A stretch of 64,000 nucleotides of DNA, from NCBI GenBank assembly GCA_938003835.1, contig CALKXJ010000023.1, forward strand, positions 19,587 through 83,586. The letters run 5' to 3'. A model generated the notes under the pieces. That model saw only the letters and a program-made list of their open reading frames with translations, was not told the DNA's origin and ran no database searches. Shown piece after piece: positions 48,903 to 56,613 of the stretch. A program made the translations under genes and the position numbers. Every line of letters begins with the position of its first letter. Position 1 is the first letter of the stretch. This DNA is from an uncultured Bryobacteraceae bacterium. GTDB taxonomy: Bacteria > Acidobacteriota > Terriglobia > Bryobacterales > Bryobacteraceae.

Positions 48903-49496
48903 ATGCAGAAAAAGATAGGGTTTCCTCGGCGGTGGGGAGTTGCCGTGTTGGCCGCGGCCTTGCTGTGCTCGTGCGGCCAGTTCGGCCAGGTCGAGCAAGG
49001 CATCGCGGTTGACTTCGATCCGGCCGCGCGCGTGGTCACGCTGATACTGGATTCGAACGCCTCGGGCGGCAGCCCGCAGTACGACGTGCTCCCGCCGGTG
49101 CAGGTGCGCCTGCCGGAAGATCCGCGGCAGATGGGACCCGTGCCCGTCACCGGGAGGTTACTCGGGCTGGATCCCGACGCCGGCTCGCTCACGATCTTCG
49201 ATCCCCGGACGGGGCAGATCATGACGATCCCCGGCCGGATCGTCGAACGCACAGGCAATATTTATCCCGACGACGCGCGCGTCAGTCGCGGGACGCTCCC
49301 GGCGCTCGATCCCGCCCGGAGAACGGTGACGCTGTACTGGAGCAAGACGCGAGAGATCCTCACGATCGAGGTGCCGCCCGAGTATGTATCCCTGCCGCCT
49401 GAAACCTGGCGGTCGGGAGACGAGATGCGTTACTACTTCAAGCAACCGGGCCAGGCGCTGCGGATGATGAATGTCACGCGGACGAAGGTGACCTGA
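48903..49496 (+). CDS. Lipoprotein between the two TSUP genes (possibly DUF4881)
   Basis: 197 residues with a lipobox (LLCSC) after a hydrophobic stretch; the Cys at about 24 would be lipidated. The body is beta-rich, with repeated segments RVVTLILDSN, AGSLTIFDPRTGQIMTIPG and RTVTLYWSKTREILTIEVPP. I recall a family of this kind (DUF4881) from sulfate-reducing bacteria but could not check. Role unknown; its place between two permease genes suggests a periplasmic accessory. Seventeen bp after TSUP copy 1. Confidence 0.75.
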   Translation: MQKKIGFPRRWGVAVLAAALLCSCGQFGQVEQGIAVDFDPAARVVTLILDSNASGGSPQYDVLPPVQVRLPEDPRQMGPVPVTGRLLGLDPDAGSLTIFDPRTGQIMTIPGRIVERTGNIYPDDARVSRGTLPALDPARRTVTLYWSKTREILTIEVPPEYVSLPPETWRSGDEMRYYFKQPGQALRMMNVTRTKVT

Positions 49497-49499
49497 TGC

Positions 49500-49514
49500 C
49501 CGGACATTGTCCGG
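49500..49514. promoter_or_regulatory. 15-bp perfect dyad CCGGACA-T-TGTCCGG
   Basis: Seven-base perfect arms around one base, 4 bp after the lipoprotein stop and 8 bp upstream of a -35-like TTGCAG. The size and position suit an operator for an activator, or the base of a terminator. Confidence 0.4.
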
Positions 49515-49522
49515 CAACCGGC

Positions 49523-49551
49523 TTGCAGGCGCATTCGGTGGTCGGTATTCT
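49523..49551 (+). promoter_or_regulatory. Candidate promoter TTGCAG-N17-TATTCT before TSUP copy 2
   Basis: TTGCAG (49523-49528) and TATTCT (49546-49551) are 17 bp apart in the 138-bp gap before the second TSUP gene. Both hexamers are imperfect; the preceding dyad makes a regulated promoter plausible. Confidence 0.35.
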
Positions 49552-49634
49552 GATTTGGGATACGGGAGCCTGAATATGTGCATCGGTGCTCCGGACCGCC
49601 GCAATTCGGGCCCGGGGCGCCGCAGGGAGCGCTC

Positions 49635-50765
49635 ATGGACTGGTTGTACATTATCATGCCCATCGCCGGGGTGCCCATCTTCTGGCCGGGCCTAGTGATC
49701 CTCGGTTTGGGCGTCGGCATCATCGGGGGCTTCTTCGGGATGGGAGGCGGTTGGATGGTCACGCCCGGCCTGAACATCCTCGGCTTCCCCATGGCTTTCG
49801 CCATCGGCACCGACATCACCCAGATGGGTGGTATGTCGCTCATCTCCTCGATGCGGCACTCGCGCTTCGGCAACATCGATTACCGGCTGGGCGTCATCAT
49901 GGTGGTCGGCACCGTTGCGGGGTTCGAGACCGGCGCGCAGATCATCATGTGGCTCGAGCGGATCGGGCACGTCGACCTCTTCGTGCGCCTCGGCTACCTC
50001 GTGCTGCTGAGCCTGATTGCCTGGCTGGTTTTCACCGACGTTTCGCAGATGAAAAAGGATCTGAAGATCCGCAAGACGGCGGAGGGCGGTGCTGCGGAGG
50101 CGCGAGGGATCCAGTGGCACCGGACTTTCCAGCGGCTGCCCCTGCCCCCAGTGGTTTACTTCAAGACGGCGGGCATCCGCTGCTCGGTCTGGCTGCCGAT
50201 CGCGGTCAGTTACTTTACCGGCTTCCTGGCCGGCATCCTGGGCATCGGCGGGGGATTGATCCGGATGCCGGCGCTCATCTACCTGGTCGGCGTGCCCACT
50301 CATGTGGCCGTCGGCACCGATCTGTTCGAGGTGGCGATCTCCTCGCTGTACGGCGCCGCTTCGTACACGTACAAGGGGCGGACCGAGCTGGTGGCCGCCG
50401 TCATCATGATGGTGGGCGCCGCCATCGGCGCGCAGATCGGCTCGATCACCACCAAGTACGTCCAGGGGTACGGGATCCGGTTGTTTTTCGGCATCGCCGT
50501 GGTCGGCTGCGCCGTCTCGATCGCCATGAAGCTGGCGGCGGCGGCCTTCCTGCCCTTGCGCTTTCTCTTCGATCTCGGAGCCGCCATTCTCATTCTGGGG
50601 CTGGTGGGCATCCTCGCTTCCATCATCTCTGCGCGGTTCGTCCGCGGGGTCCAGCTCGAATTGCGGGCGCAACGGGCAACCGAGCCGGCGGCTCCGGCGC
50701 TGGAATCGCCCGATTCCCAGTCGGCTCCCGAGACGCCGCAGGAGAAGTCGCGGCCGTCGCGCTAG
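49635..50765 (+). CDS. TSUP (TauE/SafE) family permease, copy 2
   Basis: 376 residues, near-copy of the permease at 47809: MDWLY start, GIIGGFFGMGGGWMVTPGLN and GFLAGILGIGGGLIRMPALI glycine motifs, the same VGVPTHVAVGTDLFEVAIS segment and the same topology. Differences cluster in the central cytoplasmic loop and the C-terminal tail, which is longer and Pro/Ala/Glu rich. The ATG at 49635 is chosen by homology with copy 1; the frame is open upstream to 49578. Followed after 9 bp by a small membrane protein. Confidence 0.92.
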   Translation: MDWLYIIMPIAGVPIFWPGLVILGLGVGIIGGFFGMGGGWMVTPGLNILGFPMAFAIGTDITQMGGMSLISSMRHSRFGNIDYRLGVIMVVGTVAGFETGAQIIMWLERIGHVDLFVRLGYLVLLSLIAWLVFTDVSQMKKDLKIRKTAEGGAAEARGIQWHRTFQRLPLPPVVYFKTAGIRCSVWLPIAVSYFTGFLAGILGIGGGLIRMPALIYLVGVPTHVAVGTDLFEVAISSLYGAASYTYKGRTELVAAVIMMVGAAIGAQIGSITTKYVQGYGIRLFFGIAVVGCAVSIAMKLAAAAFLPLRFLFDLGAAILILGLVGILASIISARFVRGVQLELRAQRATEPAAPALESPDSQSAPETPQEKSRPSR

Positions 50766-50774
50766 GAGCAGAGG

Positions 50775-51044
50775 ATGATCGCTTGCCGCGGCTCGCAGAG
50801 CCAGGCGCTCCGGATCTGGATCGTGGTGCTCACCGATCTGGCGGTCATCGGCGAGCTGTTTCTGGCCATGTACCTGGCGCACACCCGCCGGGAGCAGTTC
50901 ACGGCGGTCTTTGCGGGGGTCTTCTTCGGCCTCCTCATCCCGACCATTGCATTGGCGAAGCTTCTGCTGCGCCGCCTGGCGCCGCCCGAAGCTTCGGGAG
51001 ACCCTCCGGAAGCGGTCTCCCCGGAGGGGCCGATGATACAGTGA
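50775..51044 (+). CDS. Small two-helix membrane protein
   Basis: 89 residues with two predicted transmembrane helices (IWIVVLTDLAVIGELFLAMYL and FTAVFAGVFFGLLIPTIALA) joined by a short HTRREQ loop, and a proline-rich cytoplasmic tail. No domain recognised. Lies 9 bp after TSUP copy 2 and 13 bp before the phosphotransferase-like gene, so it belongs to the operon and may be a permease subunit. Confidence 0.7.
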   Translation: MIACRGSQSQALRIWIVVLTDLAVIGELFLAMYLAHTRREQFTAVFAGVFFGLLIPTIALAKLLLRRLAPPEASGDPPEAVSPEGPMIQ

Positions 51045-51057
51045 GGTCAAGCCGATC

Positions 51058-53634
51058 ATGTTTCAATGGCTATGGAAGCGCCGGTCCGAGGAGCCACTGC
51101 CGGGCCTCACCGACGAGCACCTGCGGGAGAAGTACCTCTGTTTCCGCGAGCTGCTCGCGCTGAATACGGAGTGCCTGGAAGTCATTGTCAACCTGCAGCA
51201 GGATCTGCAATTCGTTCCGCCGCGGCGGGACATCGTCGAAGGGCGCGTCGGCGCGATCTTCGACAAGGCCGCGCGCATCGTCTGGGCGCTGGAGCGGCTG
51301 ACGGGCCTCGAGCAGGAGGAGCTCCGACGCGCGCTCGAGCGGCAGCGCGACGAAGTCGAGCGCTATATCGCCGCGCTTCAGGAGTTGATGAGTCCTCGCC
51401 TGGCTGTCTGGCTGCACGAGATCGGCATGGGGGACTCGGCGGAGGTGGGTGGCAAGGCGGCGGCCCTGGGTGAGGTGAAGAACAAGGTCGGGCTTCCCGT
51501 GCCGAACGGGTATGTCGTGACCACCGAGGCGTACCGCCAGTTCTGCGGGATACCTCACTGGAGGACGATCCGCGATCTGCTGAGCGATCTCGACCCCAAC
51601 AATCTCGAAGCCGTGCGTCAGGTCTCGGCGCGTCTGCGCGAACTGGTGCTGGCGACTCCCCTGCCCCGCGCCGTCGAGGTCGCGGTGGCGGACCGGGCGC
51701 GCACGCTCGCGTCCCCGGGACAGCATCTGGCCGTGCGCTCGAGCGCGGTCGGCGAAGGTCCCGAGGGAGGAGCGCGAACTCATGCCGGCCAGTTCTTGAC
51801 CTTGCTGAATGTGCCGGTCGAGGAAGCCACGGCCGCCTACAAACGCGTGATCGCCGGACGGTTTTCCGAGCGCGCCCTCGCCTATCGCCTCTCGGCCGGG
51901 CTGCTGGAGGTCGACACGCCGCTGGCCGTACTGGTGCTGCCCACCATTGCCGCAGTCTCGAGCGGCGTCATGTATACCCGCGATCCATCCAATCCGAAAA
52001 GTGGTGAGCTGTGGATCACCGCGACGCGCGGGCTGGGCCCGGACATTGCCAGTGGCAAGGCGCCGGCCGACCTTTTTGTGGTCTCGCGTAAAGGCGGCCG
52101 GCTGGTGGATAGCCACCTGGTGCGCAAGCCCGAGCAGATCGTCCCCCTGCCCGACGGCGGGCTGGAACACCGGCGGCTGGAAGGTGCGGAGGCCGAAGCT
52201 CCCAGTCTCGATGAGCGGAGCCTGAAGACGCTCGCCGAATACGGCCTGCGTCTGGAGGAACACTTCAGAGCGGCACAGGATGTGGAATGGGCCCTGGATA
52301 GGGAAGGCCGGATCTGGATCCTGCAAACGCGCCCGCTCGGTTTCATCCAGGCGGGCCGCTCGGCCGTCAAGGGCAAGCCGAAAGTCGAGCCGATCCTTCG
52401 CGGCGGGCGCACGGTGTATCCCGGACGGGTTTCCGGCCGGGCGCACCTGGCTGCCGACCCCGAAGCGATCGATGAGACCCCCATGGGCGCCATCCTGTTC
52501 CTCAAGCGGGCCTCGGCCGAAATCGTGCGCGTCTTTCCCCGTGTTTCCGGTCTGGTGGCCGAGTGGGGCAACGTCGCCGGCCACGCGGCCACCCTGCTGC
52601 GCGAGTTCAAGATCCCGTCGGTCTTCTTGATGGAGGGCGCTTTTGAGAAGATCCGCTCGGGCGAGACCGTCAGCCTGGATTCGGTGCAGGCGGCCGTCTA
52701 TCCGGGCGCTATTTGGCCCTGGCGCCAGGCGGAGGCCGACGCAGTATTCGAGCAGCGCCCGGCGCCCGCCGATTCCATCAGCCGCAACATCCTCACGCTG
52801 ACCCTGCTCGATCCCGCGGCGCACAACTTCCGGCCCGCCGGCTGCCAGTCCGTGCACGACGTTCTTCGCTACTGTCATGAGCGGTCGGTCGAGGCGATGT
52901 TCACGGTGAATGACATCGCCCTGGAGAAGGTCGGGCACAAGGCCCGCCGGCTGAAGACGACGGCGCCGCTGAACGTCACCGTGCTGGATCTCGGCGGCGG
53001 GGTGCGCCAGCAGGACCCGGATGCCCGCGAGGTCTTGCCCGAGGAAGTCGTCTCAGCGCCTTTCCGGGCTTTCTGGCGCGGGGCCGATCACCCGGAAGTG
53101 AGCTGGAAACGCGAAATGCCTGCCGGGCTGTCGGACCTGGCCTCGATCATGGCCAAATCGCTGACGCCGGAGGAGTATCCCCGGCCGCTCGGCCTCCAGA
53201 GCTACCTGCTGGTGGCCGAGGAATACATGAACCTGAACGCCCGCGTGGCCTACCACTTCACCCTGATCGACGCGTGTCTGACCCAGGATCCGAGCTCGAA
53301 TTACATCGCGTTTCGTTTCGTCGGCGGCGGCGCGACGCGCTACCGGCGGAACCTGCGCGCCTGTTTCGTCGAAGAGTGCCTGCGTCAACTGGGGTTCCAG
53401 GTGGACCGCCGTGGAGATCTGGTCAATGCCTGGCTGAAGAGAGCATCCGCCTCCCGGACCGAGGAAGCGCTCGACCTGCTCGGGCGCCTCACGGCCTGTA
53501 CCAGCCAGCTTGACATGTACATGGCCAATACCGAAGTCATGCGGTGGTTCGTTCGGCAGTTCCTGGACGGGAACTATCGCTTCGAAAGGCGCCCGGAGAT
53601 GTCGGTGACCGTAGGCTCAACACCGGAGTCCTAG
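51058..53634 (+). CDS. PEP-synthase-like phosphotransferase with unrecognised C-terminal domain
   Basis: 858 residues. After a helical N-terminal region (1-130) comes a PPDK/PEPS ATP-grasp domain (about 135-440: VGGKAAALGEVKNKVGLPVP, LAVRSSAVGE, QDVEWALD) and a swivelling phosphohistidine domain with His509 in EWGNVAGHAATLLREF. The PEP/pyruvate TIM barrel of true PEP synthase is missing; the last 280 residues are a different domain with VLDLGGGVRQQDPD, NLNARVAYHFTLIDACL and FVGGGATRYRRNLRACF. This resembles the layout principle of rifampicin phosphotransferase: ATP domain, His domain and a special acceptor site. Acceptor unknown. Lies 5 bp before the CbiA/DsrN-like gene. Confidence 0.87.
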   Translation: MFQWLWKRRSEEPLPGLTDEHLREKYLCFRELLALNTECLEVIVNLQQDLQFVPPRRDIVEGRVGAIFDKAARIVWALERLTGLEQEELRRALERQRDEVERYIAALQELMSPRLAVWLHEIGMGDSAEVGGKAAALGEVKNKVGLPVPNGYVVTTEAYRQFCGIPHWRTIRDLLSDLDPNNLEAVRQVSARLRELVLATPLPRAVEVAVADRARTLASPGQHLAVRSSAVGEGPEGGARTHAGQFLTLLNVPVEEATAAYKRVIAGRFSERALAYRLSAGLLEVDTPLAVLVLPTIAAVSSGVMYTRDPSNPKSGELWITATRGLGPDIASGKAPADLFVVSRKGGRLVDSHLVRKPEQIVPLPDGGLEHRRLEGAEAEAPSLDERSLKTLAEYGLRLEEHFRAAQDVEWALDREGRIWILQTRPLGFIQAGRSAVKGKPKVEPILRGGRTVYPGRVSGRAHLAADPEAIDETPMGAILFLKRASAEIVRVFPRVSGLVAEWGNVAGHAATLLREFKIPSVFLMEGAFEKIRSGETVSLDSVQAAVYPGAIWPWRQAEADAVFEQRPAPADSISRNILTLTLLDPAAHNFRPAGCQSVHDVLRYCHERSVEAMFTVNDIALEKVGHKARRLKTTAPLNVTVLDLGGGVRQQDPDAREVLPEEVVSAPFRAFWRGADHPEVSWKREMPAGLSDLASIMAKSLTPEEYPRPLGLQSYLLVAEEYMNLNARVAYHFTLIDACLTQDPSSNYIAFRFVGGGATRYRRNLRACFVEECLRQLGFQVDRRGDLVNAWLKRASASRTEEALDLLGRLTACTSQLDMYMANTEVMRWFVRQFLDGNYRFERRPEMSVTVGSTPES

Positions 53635-53639
53635 CTGCC

Positions 53640-55028
53640 GTGCATTTGCCCCGCCTCGTGATAGCCGGCCTTTCCGGGGACGCCGGCAAGACCATCGTGT
53701 CGCTGGGCCTGGTTCTGCTGGCGCGGCGCCGCGGGCTTTCCGTCGCGGCGTTCAAGAAGGGACCGGATTACATCGACGCCGCCTGGCTGGGCTGGGCTGC
53801 CGGCCGGCCGGCGCACAACCTGGACACTTTCCTGATGGGGCCTGAGACGGTTCAGGCCTCCTTCGCACGCTACGGCCTGCCCGAGGCATTCAACCTGATC
53901 GAAGGTAACCGCGGCCTCTACGATGGCGTGGACGCCGCGGGGACACACAGCACCGCCACGCTGGCCCGTCTGCTCGCAGCGCCCGTGGTTCTCGTGGTGA
54001 GCCCGGCAAAGGCTACCCGCACGGTCGCCGCTCTGGTGCTGGGCTGCCAGAAACTGGATCCGGAGGTGCGCCTCGCCGGCGTGATTCTCAATCGCGTCTC
54101 CTCGGCGCGGCAGGAGCAGGTCATTCGCCAGGCCATCGAAGCAGCCACGGGCATTCCCGTGGTGGGCGTTCTCCCCCGGGCTCCCTCGAACGAACTGGTG
54201 GTCGGCAGGCATCTTGGGCTGGTAACGCCGGCCGAGCACCCGGCTATCGATCAAGTAGGCGATAATTTGCTCAGCCTGGTCGGCGGCGGGGTGGACCTGG
54301 AGGCGATTCTGGGGATTGCTTCCTCCGCCCCGGCGCTCGCGCCGCCGCCGGCGGCAGTTCCCCGCCGTCCGGCAGCCGGACCCCGCGTGCCGATCGGCCA
54401 TTTTTCGGACAGTGCATTCACCTTTTACTACCCGGAAAACCTCGAGGCGCTAGAGGCGGCGGGGGCGGATCTCGTGGCGCTCTCGGCACTCGAGAATTCG
54501 CCCCTCCCGCGCAATCTCGCAGGCCTGTACATCGGCGGAGGATTCCCGGAGACGCACGGGGCGGTGCTGTCGGCCAACCGCACCCTTCTTGCAGATTTGA
54601 AGGAGCGCGCCGCACAAGGCTTGCCCATCTATGCCGAATGCGGCGGGCTGATGCTGCTGGCCGAAGCGATCCGATACGAAGGCCGGCGGTATCCGATGGC
54701 AGGGGTGTTGCCGTTTGAGGTCGAGGTCATGCCCAGGCCGCAAGGTCACGGCTACGCGCTCCTGACGGTCGATGGGCCGAACCCGTTCTTCTCCCAAGGA
54801 ACCCGTTTGCGCGGCCACGAGTTTCACTATTCGCAGGTCGTGCTCTGGGGCGAACCTCCGCCGACCGCCTGCGCGGTTGAACGCGGCACGGGTTGTTTCC
54901 CCGGCCGGGACGCGGTAGTGGCGGGCAACGTCTGGGCCTCCTACACCCACCTGCACGCGCTGGCGACGCCGGAGTGGGCCGACGGTCTGGTGGCCGCGGC
55001 GCGGCGCTACGCCGGCGGTCTGAGGTGA
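53640..55028 (+). CDS. Cobyrinate/sirohaem a,c-amidase family protein (CbiA/DsrN)
   Basis: 462 residues, the usual length. The N-terminal ATPase domain has the loop LVIAGLSGDAGKTIVSLG and FKKGPDYIDAAWL; the C-terminal class I amidotransferase-like domain has GLYIGGGFPETH and nucleophile Cys334 in IYAECGGLMLLAEA, with HEFHYS and SYTHLHAL near the end. CbiA amidates cobyrinate; DsrN is the homologue that amidates sirohaem for dissimilatory sulfite reductase. No cobalamin genes are near, while SUMT, sulfur permeases and sat are, so DsrN is the better guess. Start GTG 53640 is 5 bp after the previous stop; the frame is open upstream to 53544. Confidence 0.85.
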   Translation: MHLPRLVIAGLSGDAGKTIVSLGLVLLARRRGLSVAAFKKGPDYIDAAWLGWAAGRPAHNLDTFLMGPETVQASFARYGLPEAFNLIEGNRGLYDGVDAAGTHSTATLARLLAAPVVLVVSPAKATRTVAALVLGCQKLDPEVRLAGVILNRVSSARQEQVIRQAIEAATGIPVVGVLPRAPSNELVVGRHLGLVTPAEHPAIDQVGDNLLSLVGGGVDLEAILGIASSAPALAPPPAAVPRRPAAGPRVPIGHFSDSAFTFYYPENLEALEAAGADLVALSALENSPLPRNLAGLYIGGGFPETHGAVLSANRTLLADLKERAAQGLPIYAECGGLMLLAEAIRYEGRRYPMAGVLPFEVEVMPRPQGHGYALLTVDGPNPFFSQGTRLRGHEFHYSQVVLWGEPPPTACAVERGTGCFPGRDAVVAGNVWASYTHLHALATPEWADGLVAAARRYAGGLR

Positions 55029-55059
55029 GATGGCCAGGGCGGAAGAGGGCGAGAGCGGG

Positions 55060-55065
55060 TATAAT
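55060..55065 (+). promoter_or_regulatory. Candidate -10 element (TATAAT) upstream of sat
   Basis: A consensus TATAAT lies in the 146-bp gap before sat, 110 bp upstream of its ATG. No good -35 is seen at 16-18 bp, which would suit an activator-dependent promoter. A TTTAAT at 55089-55094 is an alternative. Confidence 0.4.
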
Positions 55066-55131
55066 CCTAGTTGTATAGTTTCAGCTTCTTTAATCCGATT
55101 TGGCCGGCGCGCCGCCGCCGACAAGCTTCGG

Positions 55132-55148
55132 GTAACGTATGACGTTAC
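55132..55148. promoter_or_regulatory. 17-bp perfect dyad GTAACGT-ATG-ACGTTAC in the sat leader
   Basis: Seven-base perfect arms with a three-base centre, between the candidate -10 and the sat Shine-Dalgarno. The symmetry and size fit a dimeric repressor operator. It does not match any regulator site I know. Confidence 0.5.
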
Positions 55149-55174
55149 AGTCCTGAGCACAGGAGGAACGCTTG

Positions 55175-56443
55175 ATGAGCAAACTAGTCCCGCCTCACGG
55201 CAGCCCCGAGCTCAAGCCGCTGCTTCTCACTGGAGAGGAGCGCGACGAGGAGCTCAAGAAAGCACAGACCCTCAAGAAAGTCCCGATGACCACTCGCGAA
55301 ACGAGCGACCTGATCATGATGGGGATCGGGGCCTTCACGCCACTCGACGGCTTCATGGGCCACGATGACTGGCAGGCCATCTGCGCCGAGTACCGCATGC
55401 CAAGCAAGAACGGCCTCTTCTGGCCGATTCCGATCACTCTCTCGGCCGAGCAGGACTTGGCCGATTCGATCGCCATCGGCGAGGAGGTCGCCTTGTGGGA
55501 CCTCGAAACCGAGTCGATCATGGGCACGATGAAGGTCGCCGAGAAGTACACGATCGACAAGGAGTACGAGTGCAAGCAGGTGTTCCGAACCACGGACACG
55601 CAGCACCCCGGCGTGCAGAAGGTGATGGCCCAGGGGCCGGTGAATCTGGCCGGGCCGGTGAAGGTGCTCTCGGAATCCTACTATCCCGAGATGTTCCCCA
55701 CCATCTACCAGCGGCCGGCCGAGGCCCGCAAGATCTTCGAGGAACGCGGCTGGAGCACGGTGGCCGCCCTCCAGTTGCGCAATCCGATGCACAACTCGCA
55801 CGCCTACCTTGCCTGGATCGCCATCGAGGTCTGCGACGGCGTCTATATTCACCAGCTCATTGGCAAGCTCAAGCCGGGTGACATCCCCGCCGAGGTCCGG
55901 GTGAAGGCGATCGACGCGCTGGTGAACAAGTACTTCCGCAAGGAGCGCGTCGTCCAGGGTGGCTATCCGATGGAGATGCGCTACGCCGGCCCACGCGAGG
56001 CCCTGTTGCACGCCGTCTTCCGCCAGAACTACGGCTGCTCGCACCTGATCGTGGGCCGGGACCACGCCGGCGTCGGCGATTACTACGGCCCGTTCGACGC
56101 GCAGAAGATCTTCAATGAGATTCCGCAGGACGCCCTCGTGCTGCGCCCGCTCAACATGGACTGGACCTTCTACTGCTACGAGTGCGGCTCAATGGCCTCG
56201 ATGAAGACCTGCCCGCACGAATCGAAGGCCGTCATTGACGAGAACGGCAACTACAAGGGGGGCGCGCGGCTGCTGCTTTCCGGGACCATGCTGCGCAAGC
56301 TCATGAGCGAAGGCAAGCCGGTGCCCAAGGAGTTCTCCAAGCCGGAGGTGATCGCCGTGCTGAAGGAGTATTACGACAGCCTCGAGGAGAAGGTCGAGGT
56401 GAAACTCCACGGCGTGGCCACCGGGGAAATCAACAAGAAGTAA
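55175..56443 (+). CDS. sat: Sulfate adenylyltransferase (ATP sulfurylase), dissimilatory type
   Basis: 422 residues. Sat converts sulfate and ATP to adenosine phosphosulfate, or the reverse. The ATP-binding motifs are intact: [15 protein letters not shown] and [19 protein letters not shown]. Length and sequence ([15 protein letters not shown] start, [20 protein letters not shown]) match the single-domain homo-oligomeric Sat of Desulfovibrio-like sulfate reducers and not the CysDN type. A cysteine set ([13 protein letters not shown]) near 330-345 looks like the zinc site of these enzymes. AGGAGG precedes ATG 55175. aprAB and pyrophosphatase genes are not in the window. Confidence 0.94.
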   Translation: MSKLVPPHGSPELKPLLLTGEERDEELKKAQTLKKVPMTTRETSDLIMMGIGAFTPLDGFMGHDDWQAICAEYRMPSKNGLFWPIPITLSAEQDLADSIAIGEEVALWDLETESIMGTMKVAEKYTIDKEYECKQVFRTTDTQHPGVQKVMAQGPVNLAGPVKVLSESYYPEMFPTIYQRPAEARKIFEERGWSTVAALQLRNPMHNSHAYLAWIAIEVCDGVYIHQLIGKLKPGDIPAEVRVKAIDALVNKYFRKERVVQGGYPMEMRYAGPREALLHAVFRQNYGCSHLIVGRDHAGVGDYYGPFDAQKIFNEIPQDALVLRPLNMDWTFYCYECGSMASMKTCPHESKAVIDENGNYKGGARLLLSGTMLRKLMSEGKPVPKEFSKPEVIAVLKEYYDSLEEKVEVKLHGVATGEINKK

Positions 56444-56458
56444 GACGGGGATCCTTGT

Positions 56459-56485
56459 GGGGGTCGCCGCGCGATGGCGGCCCCC
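56459..56485 (+). terminator. Hairpin terminator after sat
   Basis: A 10-bp stem (GGGGGTCGCC/GGCGGCCCCC, one G-T pair) with loop GCGCGAT starts 15 bp after the sat stop. Only two T follow, so termination may be partial or Rho-assisted. Confidence 0.55.
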
Positions 56486-56613
56486 TTCGAGCTCCATCGA
56501 CTGCCGGAATCGCCTTCGCGGGTGATACCGCTCTGCCGCCGCAGGAGCGTCAGCTCGCCTCCTTCTTGCTAGGATTATAGGTTCGCATCTTCACGGAGGA
56601 TCTCCTCTGTTCC

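Noticed and set aside
51058..53634. Phosphoenolpyruvate synthase (ppsA)
   Set aside because: The PEP/pyruvate-binding barrel is absent, so the gene symbol would be misleading.
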